From an uncultured Duncaniella sp. (GTDB lineage: Bacteria; Bacteroidota; Bacteroidia; Bacteroidales; Muribaculaceae): a stretch of DNA of 64,000 bases. The stretch spans positions 124,001 through 188,000 of the forward strand of contig CATWQI010000007.1 of assembly GCA_958352885.1 (NCBI GenBank). Reading direction: 5' to 3'. This document shows, in pieces, positions 1 to 9,642 of this stretch. The position numbers and the translations under genes are program-made. Positions within the stretch are counted from its first letter, which is position 1; each line of letters opens with the position of its first letter. The notes under the pieces were generated by a model, which worked only from the letters and a program-made list of their open reading frames with translations, did not search any database and was not told where the DNA came from.

Positions 1-43
1 TATCTATCTGTCCTACTGATACTATCTTAGTTTCTTCTTTCAT
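1..43 (-). CDS. Left-edge gene fragment (N-terminus only)
   Basis: Read on the minus strand from 43, an ATG opens a frame of 14 codons (MKEETKIVSVGQID) that runs off the left edge without a stop. An exact Bacteroides-type -7 box (TAACTTTG, 114-121) lies about 70 bases upstream on the same strand, which supports a real gene start. Too little is present to name a family. Confidence 0.4.
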   Translation of the reverse strand, partial: MKEETKIVSVGQID

Positions 44-527
44 TAATATTTAAAATTTAATCCCCTCCGCTCCGGTTAATCCGGAAGATTTTTCCCTTGT
101 CATAACGAGCCCCCAAAGTTAGTAAATTTTCGGCAATTCACAGCTATAATACATATTCTATTTACCATCCCCGTCAGTGCTCTCTGGCAATTCCAAAGAG
201 CGTTTGCTATTTTAACATTTTTTAAGCTAATTACATTTATTAAATTTTTTAGCCCTTTTATTTCCATTTTGCTTGTTTGCGGGGTTTGGCGCTGAAAAAG
301 TGTTGAAATTAGCGACGCTTTTTATTTCACCCACCGATTTTTGTCCCCTGAATAGCTACACTTGGATTAGGATAGTTTAATTTTTTATTTTAACTTTGCA
401 TCACATTAATAAGACATTTGCATTATTAGACATTTATAAATCCACTGACGTTAAGTACTATGTGTAAGCAACAAAGGGTGACCGTGAGGCCATCCTTTGT
501 TATTTTCCTGCATACGTGTATATGTTC
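44..527. other. Intergenic region, no convincing gene
   Basis: AT-rich, non-coding stretch. It contains the minus-strand -7 box at 114-121, a plus-strand -7 box TAACTTTG at 391-398 with no well-placed -33, and a hairpin with 11-bp arms (470-480 with 491-501, one G-U pair) followed on the plus strand by TATTTTCC. The hairpin could end the leftward protease transcript at 528, or end a short rightward RNA begun near 405. Short reading frames here look like chance. Confidence 0.6.
114..121 (-). promoter_or_regulatory. -7 promoter box for the left-edge gene
   Basis: On the minus strand this reads TAACTTTG, an exact match to the Bacteroidota -7 consensus TAnnTTTG. I see no well-spaced TTG -33 element; the nearest is only 12 bases upstream. 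It is therefore a partial promoter call. Confidence 0.4.
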
Positions 528-2183
528 TCAGTTCCCTTTGACAAGCTTCATAGCCGCCTCCATAGCCTCGGATGCGGGAACAGCCACATCCGGCAACGTA
601 CCATGTATGTCATTTTCATCCGCATTCATCTGCCAGAATCGCTTGTAGGAAACAGAGCAAAGCATTTTTGACACAGGCAGCTTATAGCCCAGCACATCGC
701 CGAAATGCACACTCATACCGCCGGTTTCCTCTCCCACCACCGTGCCTATGCCGCATTCCTTGAATGTCCATGCAAAAAGACCCGCTGACGAGAATGTCCT
801 GTTCGAGGTAAGCAGATACACGTTTCCTTGGAAATGTCCATCCTCATCTGTGCGCGGCTGTATACAATCATCCTTACCACTTTCATGGAATGCCAACATT
901 GGCATAGCATTCGGATTACCCATAAGTTTTGCGGTTGTAGGGGTTATTTTTACCAGCATTTTCACAATCTGGTCAAAGGGCACAGGTGAGATGTAGCTAA
1001 GCAAAACATCCCCGACACGACTGCTGCCTCCGCCATTGTTGCGCAAATCTATTATCAGATTTTCAATACCTTCTGTACGCATAGCCGTAAACATCGAATC
1101 GGCGAACTGCTCCATCCTCCCGGCATCGACGAATGAGCGGAAATCCATAACGGCGACATTGTTGGCTCTGTCTATTTCAAACGAATAGGCGTCATGACGT
1201 TTATTGCTTTGCGTTGACGGACAGCGCTTCTTTATTTCCTCCCATTTCACAGCCGGAAAGGTATGTGTCAGTGGCTTCTTTCCACCTTCCGGGATATATT
1301 CGACTACGTAATTATCGGCAGGATACAGCATCTGAAACAATGCCTGAAAAGGCTCGTAAAGCTGCGACAGTTTGTAATGACGCTTTTCACCGCTGACAAA
1401 CGGCATCATGGATTCAAGTATCTCTTCTGCGCTCTTACCATTGATGCTCAACACCTTTGAGCCTTTAGGCACTATCGAATCCAGACTGCTTACACATTCA
1501 AGCGAGCCGTCCGACATCACGTCGACAAACACAGGCATCCGGTCAAGTTCATAAGTCATAAAGCTATTGTACGGGAAGTAGAGATTTGTATGACCGTCAC
1601 CAATCATCGCTACTACCGGAGCTATCAGCCTGTACAACTCGACCTGTGACACTGAGTCAGGCAACGCGTTGACAGCACTGTTCACAGCCTTCATCAGATT
1701 TGCCTGACCGCAGACTGAAAATATGTCGGGGTGAACCTGATTGAGAGTGTAAATCAATGCCGATATGTCAAATTCAGCCTGTTCCTTCGTCAATTTTCCA
1801 GAGGGCGCAACCTTAAGTAGTTCCGGGTCAGGATTGTCGAATGGCGATACTGATGTCCGTCTGACCCTGACATGTGCCGTGTCACCATCCTGGGTGAGAA
1901 CATCGAAGTCCATTGACTGCCATTCATCAAGTCTCATGACTATCGAATCGACATCTGTGACAAACTTTATTTCCGCAGCGGGAGTTTCCAATACGTCCGG
2001 ATTGAGGTCCGGCATAACAGTCCATCCACCCTTGTTAATCTCTCCGTCAAGTACTACGTCAATAGGATTGACACCGGTTCTAAGCGTCAGTTTTTGCTGC
2101 CCGGTCATTCCGGAGACCTTTTGCGCATTGACTATATATGACGCCGCCATAGCAAATGCCAACATCACAAGAAATTTTTTCAT
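528..2183 (-). CDS. Secreted S41-family serine peptidase
   Basis: A 551-residue exported protease. Residues 1-20 form a signal peptide ending in NAQ. The C-terminal third carries S41 (tail-specific/IRBP-type) hallmarks: LIIDLRNNGGG at 376-386, the likely nucleophile serine in TFSSAG at about 465-466, and GEETGG at 484-489. The catalytic-lysine pattern of CtpA-type proteases is not evident, so the IRBP/tricorn-like branch fits better. No PDZ domain stands out. S41 enzymes cut proteins near their C-termini in the periplasm or at the cell surface; the substrate here is unknown. It lies 134 bases downstream of cls on the same strand and may be read through from it. The family is clear, the role is not. 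Confidence 0.9.
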   Translation of the reverse strand: MKKFLVMLAFAMAASYIVNAQKVSGMTGQQKLTLRTGVNPIDVVLDGEINKGGWTVMPDLNPDVLETPAAEIKFVTDVDSIVMRLDEWQSMDFDVLTQDGDTAHVRVRRTSVSPFDNPDPELLKVAPSGKLTKEQAEFDISALIYTLNQVHPDIFSVCGQANLMKAVNSAVNALPDSVSQVELYRLIAPVVAMIGDGHTNLYFPYNSFMTYELDRMPVFVDVMSDGSLECVSSLDSIVPKGSKVLSINGKSAEEILESMMPFVSGEKRHYKLSQLYEPFQALFQMLYPADNYVVEYIPEGGKKPLTHTFPAVKWEEIKKRCPSTQSNKRHDAYSFEIDRANNVAVMDFRSFVDAGRMEQFADSMFTAMRTEGIENLIIDLRNNGGGSSRVGDVLLSYISPVPFDQIVKMLVKITPTTAKLMGNPNAMPMLAFHESGKDDCIQPRTDEDGHFQGNVYLLTSNRTFSSAGLFAWTFKECGIGTVVGEETGGMSVHFGDVLGYKLPVSKMLCSVSYKRFWQMNADENDIHGTLPDVAVPASEAMEAAMKLVKGN

Positions 2184-2317
2184 ACTGAATTATAATTAGT
2201 GATTATCTACTATCTATAGTGACGCACCATACTTATAAAAGTTACAGAATCCACCGATTTATTTTTCCGGCAGCACACATTAACCATGGAGCTAAACCGG
2301 TCAATAAATATTAAAGG

Positions 2318-3772
2318 TTAAAGTATCGGACTTAACAGACGGAATATGGATTCCTTAGCCTTGTCACTCTTCGGGCGGCGATTCCATTCCGCAAGCTTGA
2401 GCCTTGTACACTCCTTTGTATCCTCCATGAACTGCCCGGCAAGTTCCGTGTTGACTTCCTCGGAGTATGTGACCACATTTTCCTCAAAATTATGCTCGAA
2501 ACTACGGAAATCAAAGTTTGTCGAACCTGTCGACGCAAAATCGTCATCCACCACGAGCACTTTTCCGTGAAGCATTCCCGCCTCGTAAAGATAAATTTTT
2601 ATACCGGCAAGAAGGCATTCTTCAACATAGCTGCGTGAGGCATATGTCAGAATCCACGAGTCACTGCGGCGAGGCAGCATCACTCTGACATCCACTCCTG
2701 ATAGTGCCGCACTCTCCAAAGCCTTGAGCAAACCGTCGCTCGGTAGAAAATACGGAGTCTGCAAGAACACACGCCGCTTGGCAGTGGATATTGCCTTAAG
2801 AAATATCAGCAACATATTGCCCCATCTGTTGGTAGGACCCGAAGTGATAAGCTGCACCATCACATTACCGATACTTCCGGGGATAGGCGAAGGTGCGGAG
2901 TTCACATCGTCGCAAAGCAACGCATGACCCATGAATTTCCAGTCCACGGCAAAATTATATTGCAGACCTGCGACAGCCGGACCGGTAATCCGCACCGCAG
3001 TGTCACGCCATTTCCCGAACGGCTTACCCGTAATATAACGTTCCGCCACATTCATACCGCCTATATATCCTGTTTTGCCGTCAATCACCACCACCTTGCG
3101 ATGATTACGCCAGTTTACCCTATTGATATGATTCGGAAACGCAAGCCGGAAAAACGAATGCACCTCTACACCGTTTTCTCTCAGTTTTTTGAAGAAATCA
3201 CGGCGGCGTGCGTCAAACGAGCCTATATAGTCATATATCACTCTTACTTTCACCCCATGCCTTGCCCTGTCAATAAGGATGTCTCTGAGCTCACGACCGA
3301 GGACATCATTGGCAATGATATAGAATTGCAGATTAATATATGTGGTGGCTCTGCGCAAATCATCAAACAGATGCTCGAAATGCGACTTCCCGTCATTGAA
3401 TACTCTCAAATCGTTGCCCGTATAAAAAATAGCACCGGCTATCGAATAGCCAAGACGTATTATCTGACGGTTTTCAATGGATATCTCCCTGTTAATTCGG
3501 GGCAATGGCTGCGCATCCTCCTGCTTCAGCAGTTTGCGGCGATTGCGCCGCGATATCATCTTGACATTCTTTATGCTCCTGCCGAAAAGGAAATAGAGAA
3601 TCACGCCCCCGACAGGAAAAAGCAACAGACCTGTGACCCATGCCAATGACTTCAGAGGATTGCGGTTTTCGCTCAGCACTATCCCTATCACACATATTAT
3701 CAACACACCGTAAGCCACAAGAAGCCCCCACAGGAGCCCCTTCAATGTGATTGAGATAAACAGCGTAAGCAT
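2318..3772 (-). CDS. cls: Cardiolipin synthase (phospholipase D family)
   Basis: 484 residues. Two N-terminal membrane helices (about 5-32 and 44-64) are followed by two phospholipase-D repeats, each with an HxKxxxxD motif: His224/Lys226/Asp231 and His402/Lys404/Asp409. Both motifs are intact, so the enzyme should be active. Bacterial Cls joins two phosphatidylglycerol molecules into cardiolipin plus glycerol at the inner membrane. The length matches ClsA-type enzymes. The start at 3772 follows a consensus promoter (3809-3840) by a short leader. It is divergent from nadE. Confidence 0.94.
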   Translation of the reverse strand: MLTLFISITLKGLLWGLLVAYGVLIICVIGIVLSENRNPLKSLAWVTGLLLFPVGGVILYFLFGRSIKNVKMISRRNRRKLLKQEDAQPLPRINREISIENRQIIRLGYSIAGAIFYTGNDLRVFNDGKSHFEHLFDDLRRATTYINLQFYIIANDVLGRELRDILIDRARHGVKVRVIYDYIGSFDARRRDFFKKLRENGVEVHSFFRLAFPNHINRVNWRNHRKVVVIDGKTGYIGGMNVAERYITGKPFGKWRDTAVRITGPAVAGLQYNFAVDWKFMGHALLCDDVNSAPSPIPGSIGNVMVQLITSGPTNRWGNMLLIFLKAISTAKRRVFLQTPYFLPSDGLLKALESAALSGVDVRVMLPRRSDSWILTYASRSYVEECLLAGIKIYLYEAGMLHGKVLVVDDDFASTGSTNFDFRSFEHNFEENVVTYSEEVNTELAGQFMEDTKECTRLKLAEWNRRPKSDKAKESIFRLLSPIL

Positions 3773-3808
3773 CAGGGTCAGTTATAATGTGTCTGTACGT
3801 TAATAGGG

Positions 3809-3840
3809 CAAAGTTAACGCATATTTACAAATTTATCAAA
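3809..3840 (-). promoter_or_regulatory. Promoter of cls
   Basis: On the minus strand TTTG (3837-3840), 20 bases, then TAACTTTG (3809-3816). Both elements and the spacing match the Bacteroidota vegetative promoter. The predicted start of transcription is about 30 bases before the cls ATG. Confidence 0.75.
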
Positions 3841-3927
3841 TCATAACGGCGAAAAATCGGGAAATTATTGCTAATTTCGTGCCACAAAAGCAGATTGATA
3901 AGTATATATTAATTTAAAGAGTTACTA

Positions 3928-5862
3928 ATGCGTAAAGGGTTTCTACGATTGGCGGCGGCAGCTCCCCGGGTAAATGTGGCGGACGTGAATTTCAACGTCG
4001 CCGGAATTATTGAAAAACTACAGAGGCTTGACAGTGAGAATGTCGAGCTGGCAGTCTTTCCCGAGATGTGCGTCACGGCTTACACCTGTGCCGACCTGTT
4101 TCATAATTCCACACTTCTTGATGCAGCCGAAAAAGCGCTCATCAGGCTTAAGGATTTCTCAACATCCATAAGCACCCACTTCGTAGTCGGACTCCCTGTC
4201 AGGCATAACGGGACTCTCTACAATTGCGCTGCTCTTATACGGAACGGACAAGTGGACCTTGTGGCAAAAAGCTACATACCAAACTACAATGAGTTCTACG
4301 AACGCCGATGGTGGCGCCCGCTCCCGCTTGGCAGCTCACTGACAGTCAACATCGATGGTCTGGAAATCCCTTTGACATCCGGACGTGTGTTCCACTCCCA
4401 CGGCGCAAAAGTCGGAATCGAGATATGCGAGGACCTCTGGGTGCCCGTCCCCCCTTCATGCCGCCTTGCCATGGGAGGTGCGCAGGTAATAGTCAACCTC
4501 TCAGCATCCGATGATCTCATCGGGAAATATGCCTATCTACAATCGCTCATCAAGCAGCAATCCGCCCGATGCTTGTGCGCTTACGCCTACGCAGGAGCCG
4601 GCTGGGGTGAGTCATCCACCGATTTGACATTTGACGGAAAAGCCATCATAGCTGAAAACGGTGTTATCCTCGCCGCCAACAGCCGCTGGGAACCCGAGGA
4701 CAACACAGTCATATCCGACATTGACATCGAAGCTCTTGATCGCGACCGACTCCACACTACCACATTTGCCGACTGCGCACAAGCGGAATGCGACAAAATC
4801 ACAATGGAGACTACCTGTCCCGGACAGGACACATGTTCAGACCCCGAAATAGTCGAGAAAAAACTGTACCGCAGGATTGACCCGCACCCCTTCGTACCTG
4901 CCGGCACCGATGCCATTGACTCCCGCTGTGATGAAATTATCAATATCCAGGTAGCAGGTCTCGCCCGCCGTCTGGACGCAATACATTGTCACTCATTGGT
5001 CGTTGGCATATCAGGCGGTCTTGACTCGACACTCGCACTGCTCGTGGCTGTAAGGACATTTGACCGTCTCAAGCTTGACCGTAAAGGCATTATCGGCATT
5101 ACAATGCCGGGATTCGGCACTACCTCTCGCACCCATAACAATGCTGTCGCTCTCATGGAGGCTCTCGGGGTGACTGTGCGCGAAATCTCAATCGCTGCTT
5201 CCGTCAACCGGCATTTCAGCGACATAGGGCATGACCCGTCAGTCCACGACGTAACCTACGAGAACTGCCAGGCGCGTGAACGCACACAGATACTCATGGA
5301 TGTCGCCAACCAGACCGGAGGCATAGTGCTCGGGACAGGTGATCTCTCGGAACTGGCTCTCGGCTGGGCGACATACAACGGTGACCACATGTCAATGTAT
5401 GGTGTCAATTCCGGAGTCCCCAAGACACTTGTGAAATACCTTGTGAATTACTTCGCCATGCGCGAACCGGATGGCTCCCCCATACGCACTCATCTCCTCG
5501 ACATCATCGACACCCCTATCAGCCCCGAGCTTATCCCTGCGGACGAAAACGGCAATATAAAGCAGAAAACCGAGGATCTCGTAGGCCCATACGAGTTACA
5601 TGACTTCTTCCTGTACTATATGCTGCGTTACGGATTCACGCCTGAACGCATATACTTCCTCGCACGCAAAGCTTTCCGCCCGGAAGAATATCCCGACGAA
5701 GTAATAATGCACTGGCTCACTACTTTTATGCGAAGATTCTTCAACCAACAGTTCAAGCGCTCATGCCTCCCGGACGGCCCAAAGGTCGGCTCCGTATGCC
5801 TCTCGCCTCGTGGTGACTGGCGTATGCCCTCCGACGCATCTTCGACACTCTGGAAACCATAA
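3928..5862 (+). CDS. nadE: Glutamine-dependent NAD+ synthetase
   Basis: A 644-residue two-domain enzyme for the last step of NAD synthesis: deamido-NAD + ATP + glutamine to NAD. The N-terminal nitrilase-type glutaminase domain (about 1-290) shows the Glu46/Lys114/Cys167 triad, with Cys in GIEICEDLW. The C-terminal synthetase domain has the ATP-binding P-loop SGGLDS at 362-367. Full length for the bacterial glutamine-dependent form. It is cytoplasmic. A cation symporter gene follows after 42 bases and may share its transcript. The upstream region has only an imperfect -7 box (TAATTTCG). Confidence 0.96.
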   Translation: MRKGFLRLAAAAPRVNVADVNFNVAGIIEKLQRLDSENVELAVFPEMCVTAYTCADLFHNSTLLDAAEKALIRLKDFSTSISTHFVVGLPVRHNGTLYNCAALIRNGQVDLVAKSYIPNYNEFYERRWWRPLPLGSSLTVNIDGLEIPLTSGRVFHSHGAKVGIEICEDLWVPVPPSCRLAMGGAQVIVNLSASDDLIGKYAYLQSLIKQQSARCLCAYAYAGAGWGESSTDLTFDGKAIIAENGVILAANSRWEPEDNTVISDIDIEALDRDRLHTTTFADCAQAECDKITMETTCPGQDTCSDPEIVEKKLYRRIDPHPFVPAGTDAIDSRCDEIINIQVAGLARRLDAIHCHSLVVGISGGLDSTLALLVAVRTFDRLKLDRKGIIGITMPGFGTTSRTHNNAVALMEALGVTVREISIAASVNRHFSDIGHDPSVHDVTYENCQARERTQILMDVANQTGGIVLGTGDLSELALGWATYNGDHMSMYGVNSGVPKTLVKYLVNYFAMREPDGSPIRTHLLDIIDTPISPELIPADENGNIKQKTEDLVGPYELHDFFLYYMLRYGFTPERIYFLARKAFRPEEYPDEVIMHWLTTFMRRFFNQQFKRSCLPDGPKVGSVCLSPRGDWRMPSDASSTLWKP

Positions 5863-5904
5863 ATACACCACCATTCGAATCAATAATCAAGACCTCTCCC
5901 GAGG

Positions 5905-7095
5905 ATGAAAAAAATAGGACTCTTACCACGGATAGCCATCGCCATACTGGCAGGTATCCTTTTCGGATATGTGTCGCCCGTCTGGTGCGCACAGATATTC
6001 GCCACATTCAACGCCATATTCTCCCAATTCTTAGGGTTCATGATTCCCATGATTATAGTGGGATTTGTCACCCCCGCCATCGCTGAGATTGGGAGCCGTG
6101 CAGGAAAACTGCTTGTTGTCACAGCCCTGATAGCATATTTCGCCACCTTCTTTGCCGGTGCATTGTCTTACATCACAGGCACCCTCACATTCCCGTCACT
6201 CATCGGAGGCGAGGAAGGTGTTGCGCTGGCGGAGAGCAGCCTCAGGATTCTTCCATATTTCACAGTGGAAATGCCGCCCCTCATGACAGTAATGACAGCC
6301 CTTGTGCTCGCATTCATGATGGGACTTGGCATAGCATTCTCATCAGGCAATGCTTTGCAGCGTGGATTCGACGAGTTCCGCACCATTGTCAGCAAGGCTA
6401 TCGACACGGCTATCATCCCTCTTCTTCCTATTTATATATTCGGTATATTCCTCAACATGACCATGGAAGGCCAGGTCGGTATGATACTCCGATGCTTCAT
6501 CAAAATCATAATTATCATTTTCATCCTGCACGTGTTCATACTTGTGCTACAGTACTGTATCGCTGCTATCTTTTCCAGACAGAACCCTTTCAGGATGCTA
6601 CGCACCATGCTGCCGGCATATTTCACTGCTCTCGGCACACAGTCATCGGCAGCCACTATCCCCGTCACGCTACGCCAGGCCATCAAAATGGGAGTGCGTG
6701 AGGATATAGCCGGGTTCGTGATACCACTATGCGCCACCATCCACATGAGCGGAAGCACATTGAAGATTGTGGCATGCGCCCTCGCACTGATGATAATGCA
6801 CAATCAGCCACATGACCTTGGGCTTTTCTGCCATTTTATAGCAATGCTTGGTATCACTATCATCGCCGCTCCTGGCATTCCCGGAGGTGCCATCATGGCT
6901 TCAATCGGACTCCTTCAATCCATACTCGGGTTTGACGAGCAGATGGTGGCCCTGATGATAGCCCTCTACATAGCGATGGACAGCTTCGGCACCGCCTGCA
7001 ACGTCACCGGCGACGGGGCTCTTGCCGCTATAATCAACCGTATTTTCCCGTCAAAATCCACAGACAGCCCATCGCATCATCATATCGCTGACTGA
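5905..7095 (+). CDS. Dicarboxylate/amino acid:cation symporter (DAACS family)
   Basis: A 396-residue polytopic membrane protein of the SDF (GltP/DctA/SstT) family. It imports acidic or small neutral amino acids or C4-dicarboxylates with Na+ or H+. Family hallmarks are in the C-terminal half: a serine-containing turn in GTQSSAATIPVTL, the glycine-rich stretch AAPGIPGGA, and DSFGTACNVTGDG near residue 356, where Asp and Asn normally bind substrate and cation. Substrate cannot be told. It lies 42 bases after nadE, same strand. A candidate terminator follows at 7150. Confidence 0.9.
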   Translation: MKKIGLLPRIAIAILAGILFGYVSPVWCAQIFATFNAIFSQFLGFMIPMIIVGFVTPAIAEIGSRAGKLLVVTALIAYFATFFAGALSYITGTLTFPSLIGGEEGVALAESSLRILPYFTVEMPPLMTVMTALVLAFMMGLGIAFSSGNALQRGFDEFRTIVSKAIDTAIIPLLPIYIFGIFLNMTMEGQVGMILRCFIKIIIIIFILHVFILVLQYCIAAIFSRQNPFRMLRTMLPAYFTALGTQSSAATIPVTLRQAIKMGVREDIAGFVIPLCATIHMSGSTLKIVACALALMIMHNQPHDLGLFCHFIAMLGITIIAAPGIPGGAIMASIGLLQSILGFDEQMVALMIALYIAMDSFGTACNVTGDGALAAIINRIFPSKSTDSPSHHHIAD

Positions 7096-7149
7096 CAACA
7101 CCTAAGCCTTCGCAAAAGCTATAAGAATCCTCGTCTCCACGACACTTGA

Positions 7150-7194
7150 GTTACAGTTTTTAGGATTTTTCATCATAAAAGCTGTAACTTTTTT
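7150..7194 (+). terminator. Candidate intrinsic terminator after the symporter
   Basis: GTTACAG (7150-7156) pairs with CTGTAAC (7182-7188). The stem extends through TTTT/AAAA across one bulged G, and six T residues follow (7189-7194). The stem is AU-rich with a loop of about 16 bases, so it is moderate in strength. TAACTTTT at 7185-7192 also resembles a -7 box for the next gene. Confidence 0.45.
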
Positions 7195-7266
7195 ACAGTT
7201 CATCCGTCATATAGATAAACGAATCACTTCGTACATATCTAAACTCACACATTATAACTTTCAATT

Positions 7267-8112
7267 ATGAGAAAATCCATTCTGCTTCTTATGCTCGCAT
7301 TATGCGTAGGTGTTTTCAGCGCCTCGGCTGAAAGCAAAACATTGACGGTAAAGTCTAATTACAAGACAATCCATGCATTCTGCGCAGCCGACGTGGTTTA
7401 CAACCCGACTTCCGGCAAAACCACCACCATAGAAATAACCGGTCCATCAGATAAAATCGAATGGGTAGATGTGACCGTATCAAAAGGCACACTCTCAATC
7501 GGCACCAAGAAAGAATCCAACGGTTCTCGTAACGGTCGCCATCTCAAAGGGGTCAAGATAACTGTCAACGGTCCTCTTGTAAGCTCGCTCCAGGCATCCT
7601 CAAGCGGCAAAATCTCCTCCACTACCCAATTTGAATTCCGCAAAAGCACTGTCAACCTATCGGCAAGCTCGTCGGGTGAGATAAGCCTCGCCAAAGTCAC
7701 CTCACCGGTTATACAGGCAAAGGCATCATCGTCCGGCGAAATAACCATCTCGACAACACGCACACAGACTCTCCATCTGCAAGCGTCATCATCCGGTGAA
7801 ATAAATCTGAAGGATGCCACTACGGCAACCTGCCACTCTCAGGCCTCATCGTCAGGTGACATCAATATAAAAACTCTCAAGGCAGATAACACATCATTCC
7901 AGGCATCGTCATCAGGCGACATCAAAATCTCGGATATCACAGCCGGTTCAGTTTCTGCCCAGGCTTCATCCGCCGGCGATGTGGAAATCAGCGGAAAAGC
8001 CAATTCGCTCAATGCGTCAGCATCATCAGGCGCCGATATAAACGTAAAAAAACTCTCTTATACCCAGTCATCAGTCCGCGCTTCAAGCGGTGGCTCTGTC
8101 TACGAGCGTTAA
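7267..8112 (+). CDS. Secreted head-GIN (DUF2807) protein with ASSSG repeats
   Basis: 281 residues with a signal peptide (1-21, ending SASA). The rest is a DUF2807/head-GIN adhesin-like domain, expected to form a right-handed beta-helix. From about residue 110 it is built of a repeating unit of roughly 20-22 residues centred on ASSSG(E/D/K)I, with about eight units; the DNA repeats in parallel. The molecular role of this family is not established; it is common in Bacteroidota envelopes. It faces the flippase gene tail to tail (38-base gap). A second, shorter DUF2807 gene lies on the other side of the flippase. Confidence 0.85.
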   Translation: MRKSILLLMLALCVGVFSASAESKTLTVKSNYKTIHAFCAADVVYNPTSGKTTTIEITGPSDKIEWVDVTVSKGTLSIGTKKESNGSRNGRHLKGVKITVNGPLVSSLQASSSGKISSTTQFEFRKSTVNLSASSSGEISLAKVTSPVIQAKASSSGEITISTTRTQTLHLQASSSGEINLKDATTATCHSQASSSGDINIKTLKADNTSFQASSSGDIKISDITAGSVSAQASSAGDVEISGKANSLNASASSGADINVKKLSYTQSSVRASSGGSVYER

Positions 8113-8151
8113 CCAACGGACTGCATCCCACATTCTCCCTCTCCTTCCTGA

Positions 8152-9627
8152 CTATTTGCCACGCTTACGGAAATAGTCAATAGCATCCTGCTGAATTTTT
8201 GACTTCATCAGGTGATTCACACCAAGGTAAAGCAAAGCAAATGACAGAAACTGGCATATACATATAGCCAACGGATGCCAGTCGAGTTTCAGCATCGCCA
8301 CAGCCGGGAGAGCCAACAGTACGGTCTGAGCCATATACGGCGCCATGTCAGAGAGATATGCCGCCAACGACCGGCGGGTCACACGGATCACAAACCATAA
8401 CGCCACCATCCATGTGACTATCGAAGCCGCAAGCTGCCCCCAAAGGAATATCTCCACACCTTCCACGACATTGGACGGTGTGGAGATTCCTATATATGGA
8501 AGTGTGATGACTATCGCTGCCACCGCAACAGAGTCACGGATAATCTCTGTGACCACCAGCAGGCGCGACTTGCCGAGTGATATGATATAATTGTTGTATA
8601 GCAACGACAACACAGTGAAGATACCCCTGAGCAACAGTATCTGAAACAGAATAATAGATGCGTCCCACTTGTTGCCGAACAGCGTATGGAAAACAGGCGC
8701 AGCCATCACCATAAGCAATCCCATGGCGGGGAACAGCAGATAGGAAGTAAACCTGTGGGTCTTACCGCAAATGCGGGCATAACGCTCAGGGTCATCCTGT
8801 ACCTGCGACAGTAGCGGAAGAAAAGACGCAGTAAGCATCTGGGACAAAGACATGATACCCATCTTGCTCCATTTGTCAGCCTGACTATAATAGCCAAGCG
8901 GTATGAATCCGACCTTGTATCCTATGAAAAAGGAATAGATATTCTGGAACACCGTATTGAGAAACGAGCTGAACATCAGCCCTGAACCGACTTTGAAGAA
9001 ACTTTCCAGAGCGCGCCATGAGAATACGGGAGAGGGAAGCCAACCGCTCGTAACCCAAAGCACTGCTGACTTTACAGTGGCAAGCGTGATTGTCTGCCAC
9101 ACTATAGCCCATGCACCCCAGCCTGTAACAGCCATATAGATACCGACGACAGCACTAACTATCAGACCAAGGCTATTGCTCACCGCCACCATCTTGACGT
9201 CCATCTTCTTCATCAGCTTGTTGGTCTGCACTATGGCTGTGGCGTTGATAATGAACGACAGGAACATTACCCTTGATAAAGGTATCAGCCGAGCGTCATC
9301 CTGAAAGATGTCGGCAATAAACGGGGCAGCAATGAACAGAATCAGATAGATGACACATGCGGCTCCGATGTTGAACCACAGGACGGTAGAATAGTCAAGC
9401 TGCGTGGGTGATTTACGCTGAATCAGAGCCGATGAGAAACCGCTGTCGACAAACAACGAAGCGAATGCCTGAAACACAAGGACAACACCGACGAGACCGA
9501 AATCCTCCTCAGTAAGCGTGTTGGCAAGCACCACACCGGTCACAGCGTATAGCAGCTGTGACATCACCCGGTCTATCACATTCCACTTTATGGTGCGGGC
9601 TACCGTGAATTTCAGTTCTTCTCCCAT
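8152..9627 (-). CDS. Wzx-type polysaccharide flippase (MOP superfamily)
   Basis: A 491-residue integral membrane protein with 12-14 hydrophobic segments and the usual N-terminal pattern of lipid-linked oligosaccharide flippases (WzxC/RfbX group), including VLANTLTEEDFGLVGVV near residue 35-50. These proteins move undecaprenyl-linked sugar units across the inner membrane. There are no glycosyltransferases beside it, so its substrate is unknown. It is the last gene of a leftward set with dusB and a DUF2807 gene; the gap to the latter is 15 bases. Confidence 0.88.
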   Translation of the reverse strand: MGEELKFTVARTIKWNVIDRVMSQLLYAVTGVVLANTLTEEDFGLVGVVLVFQAFASLFVDSGFSSALIQRKSPTQLDYSTVLWFNIGAACVIYLILFIAAPFIADIFQDDARLIPLSRVMFLSFIINATAIVQTNKLMKKMDVKMVAVSNSLGLIVSAVVGIYMAVTGWGAWAIVWQTITLATVKSAVLWVTSGWLPSPVFSWRALESFFKVGSGLMFSSFLNTVFQNIYSFFIGYKVGFIPLGYYSQADKWSKMGIMSLSQMLTASFLPLLSQVQDDPERYARICGKTHRFTSYLLFPAMGLLMVMAAPVFHTLFGNKWDASIILFQILLLRGIFTVLSLLYNNYIISLGKSRLLVVTEIIRDSVAVAAIVITLPYIGISTPSNVVEGVEIFLWGQLAASIVTWMVALWFVIRVTRRSLAAYLSDMAPYMAQTVLLALPAVAMLKLDWHPLAICICQFLSFALLYLGVNHLMKSKIQQDAIDYFRKRGK

Positions 9628-9642
9628 CCGGGCACAATCAGA

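Noticed and set aside
460..648. 62-residue plus-strand frame at the left edge
   Set aside because: Mostly antisense to the S41 protease gene; its start lies in a hairpin and the composition is not protein-like.
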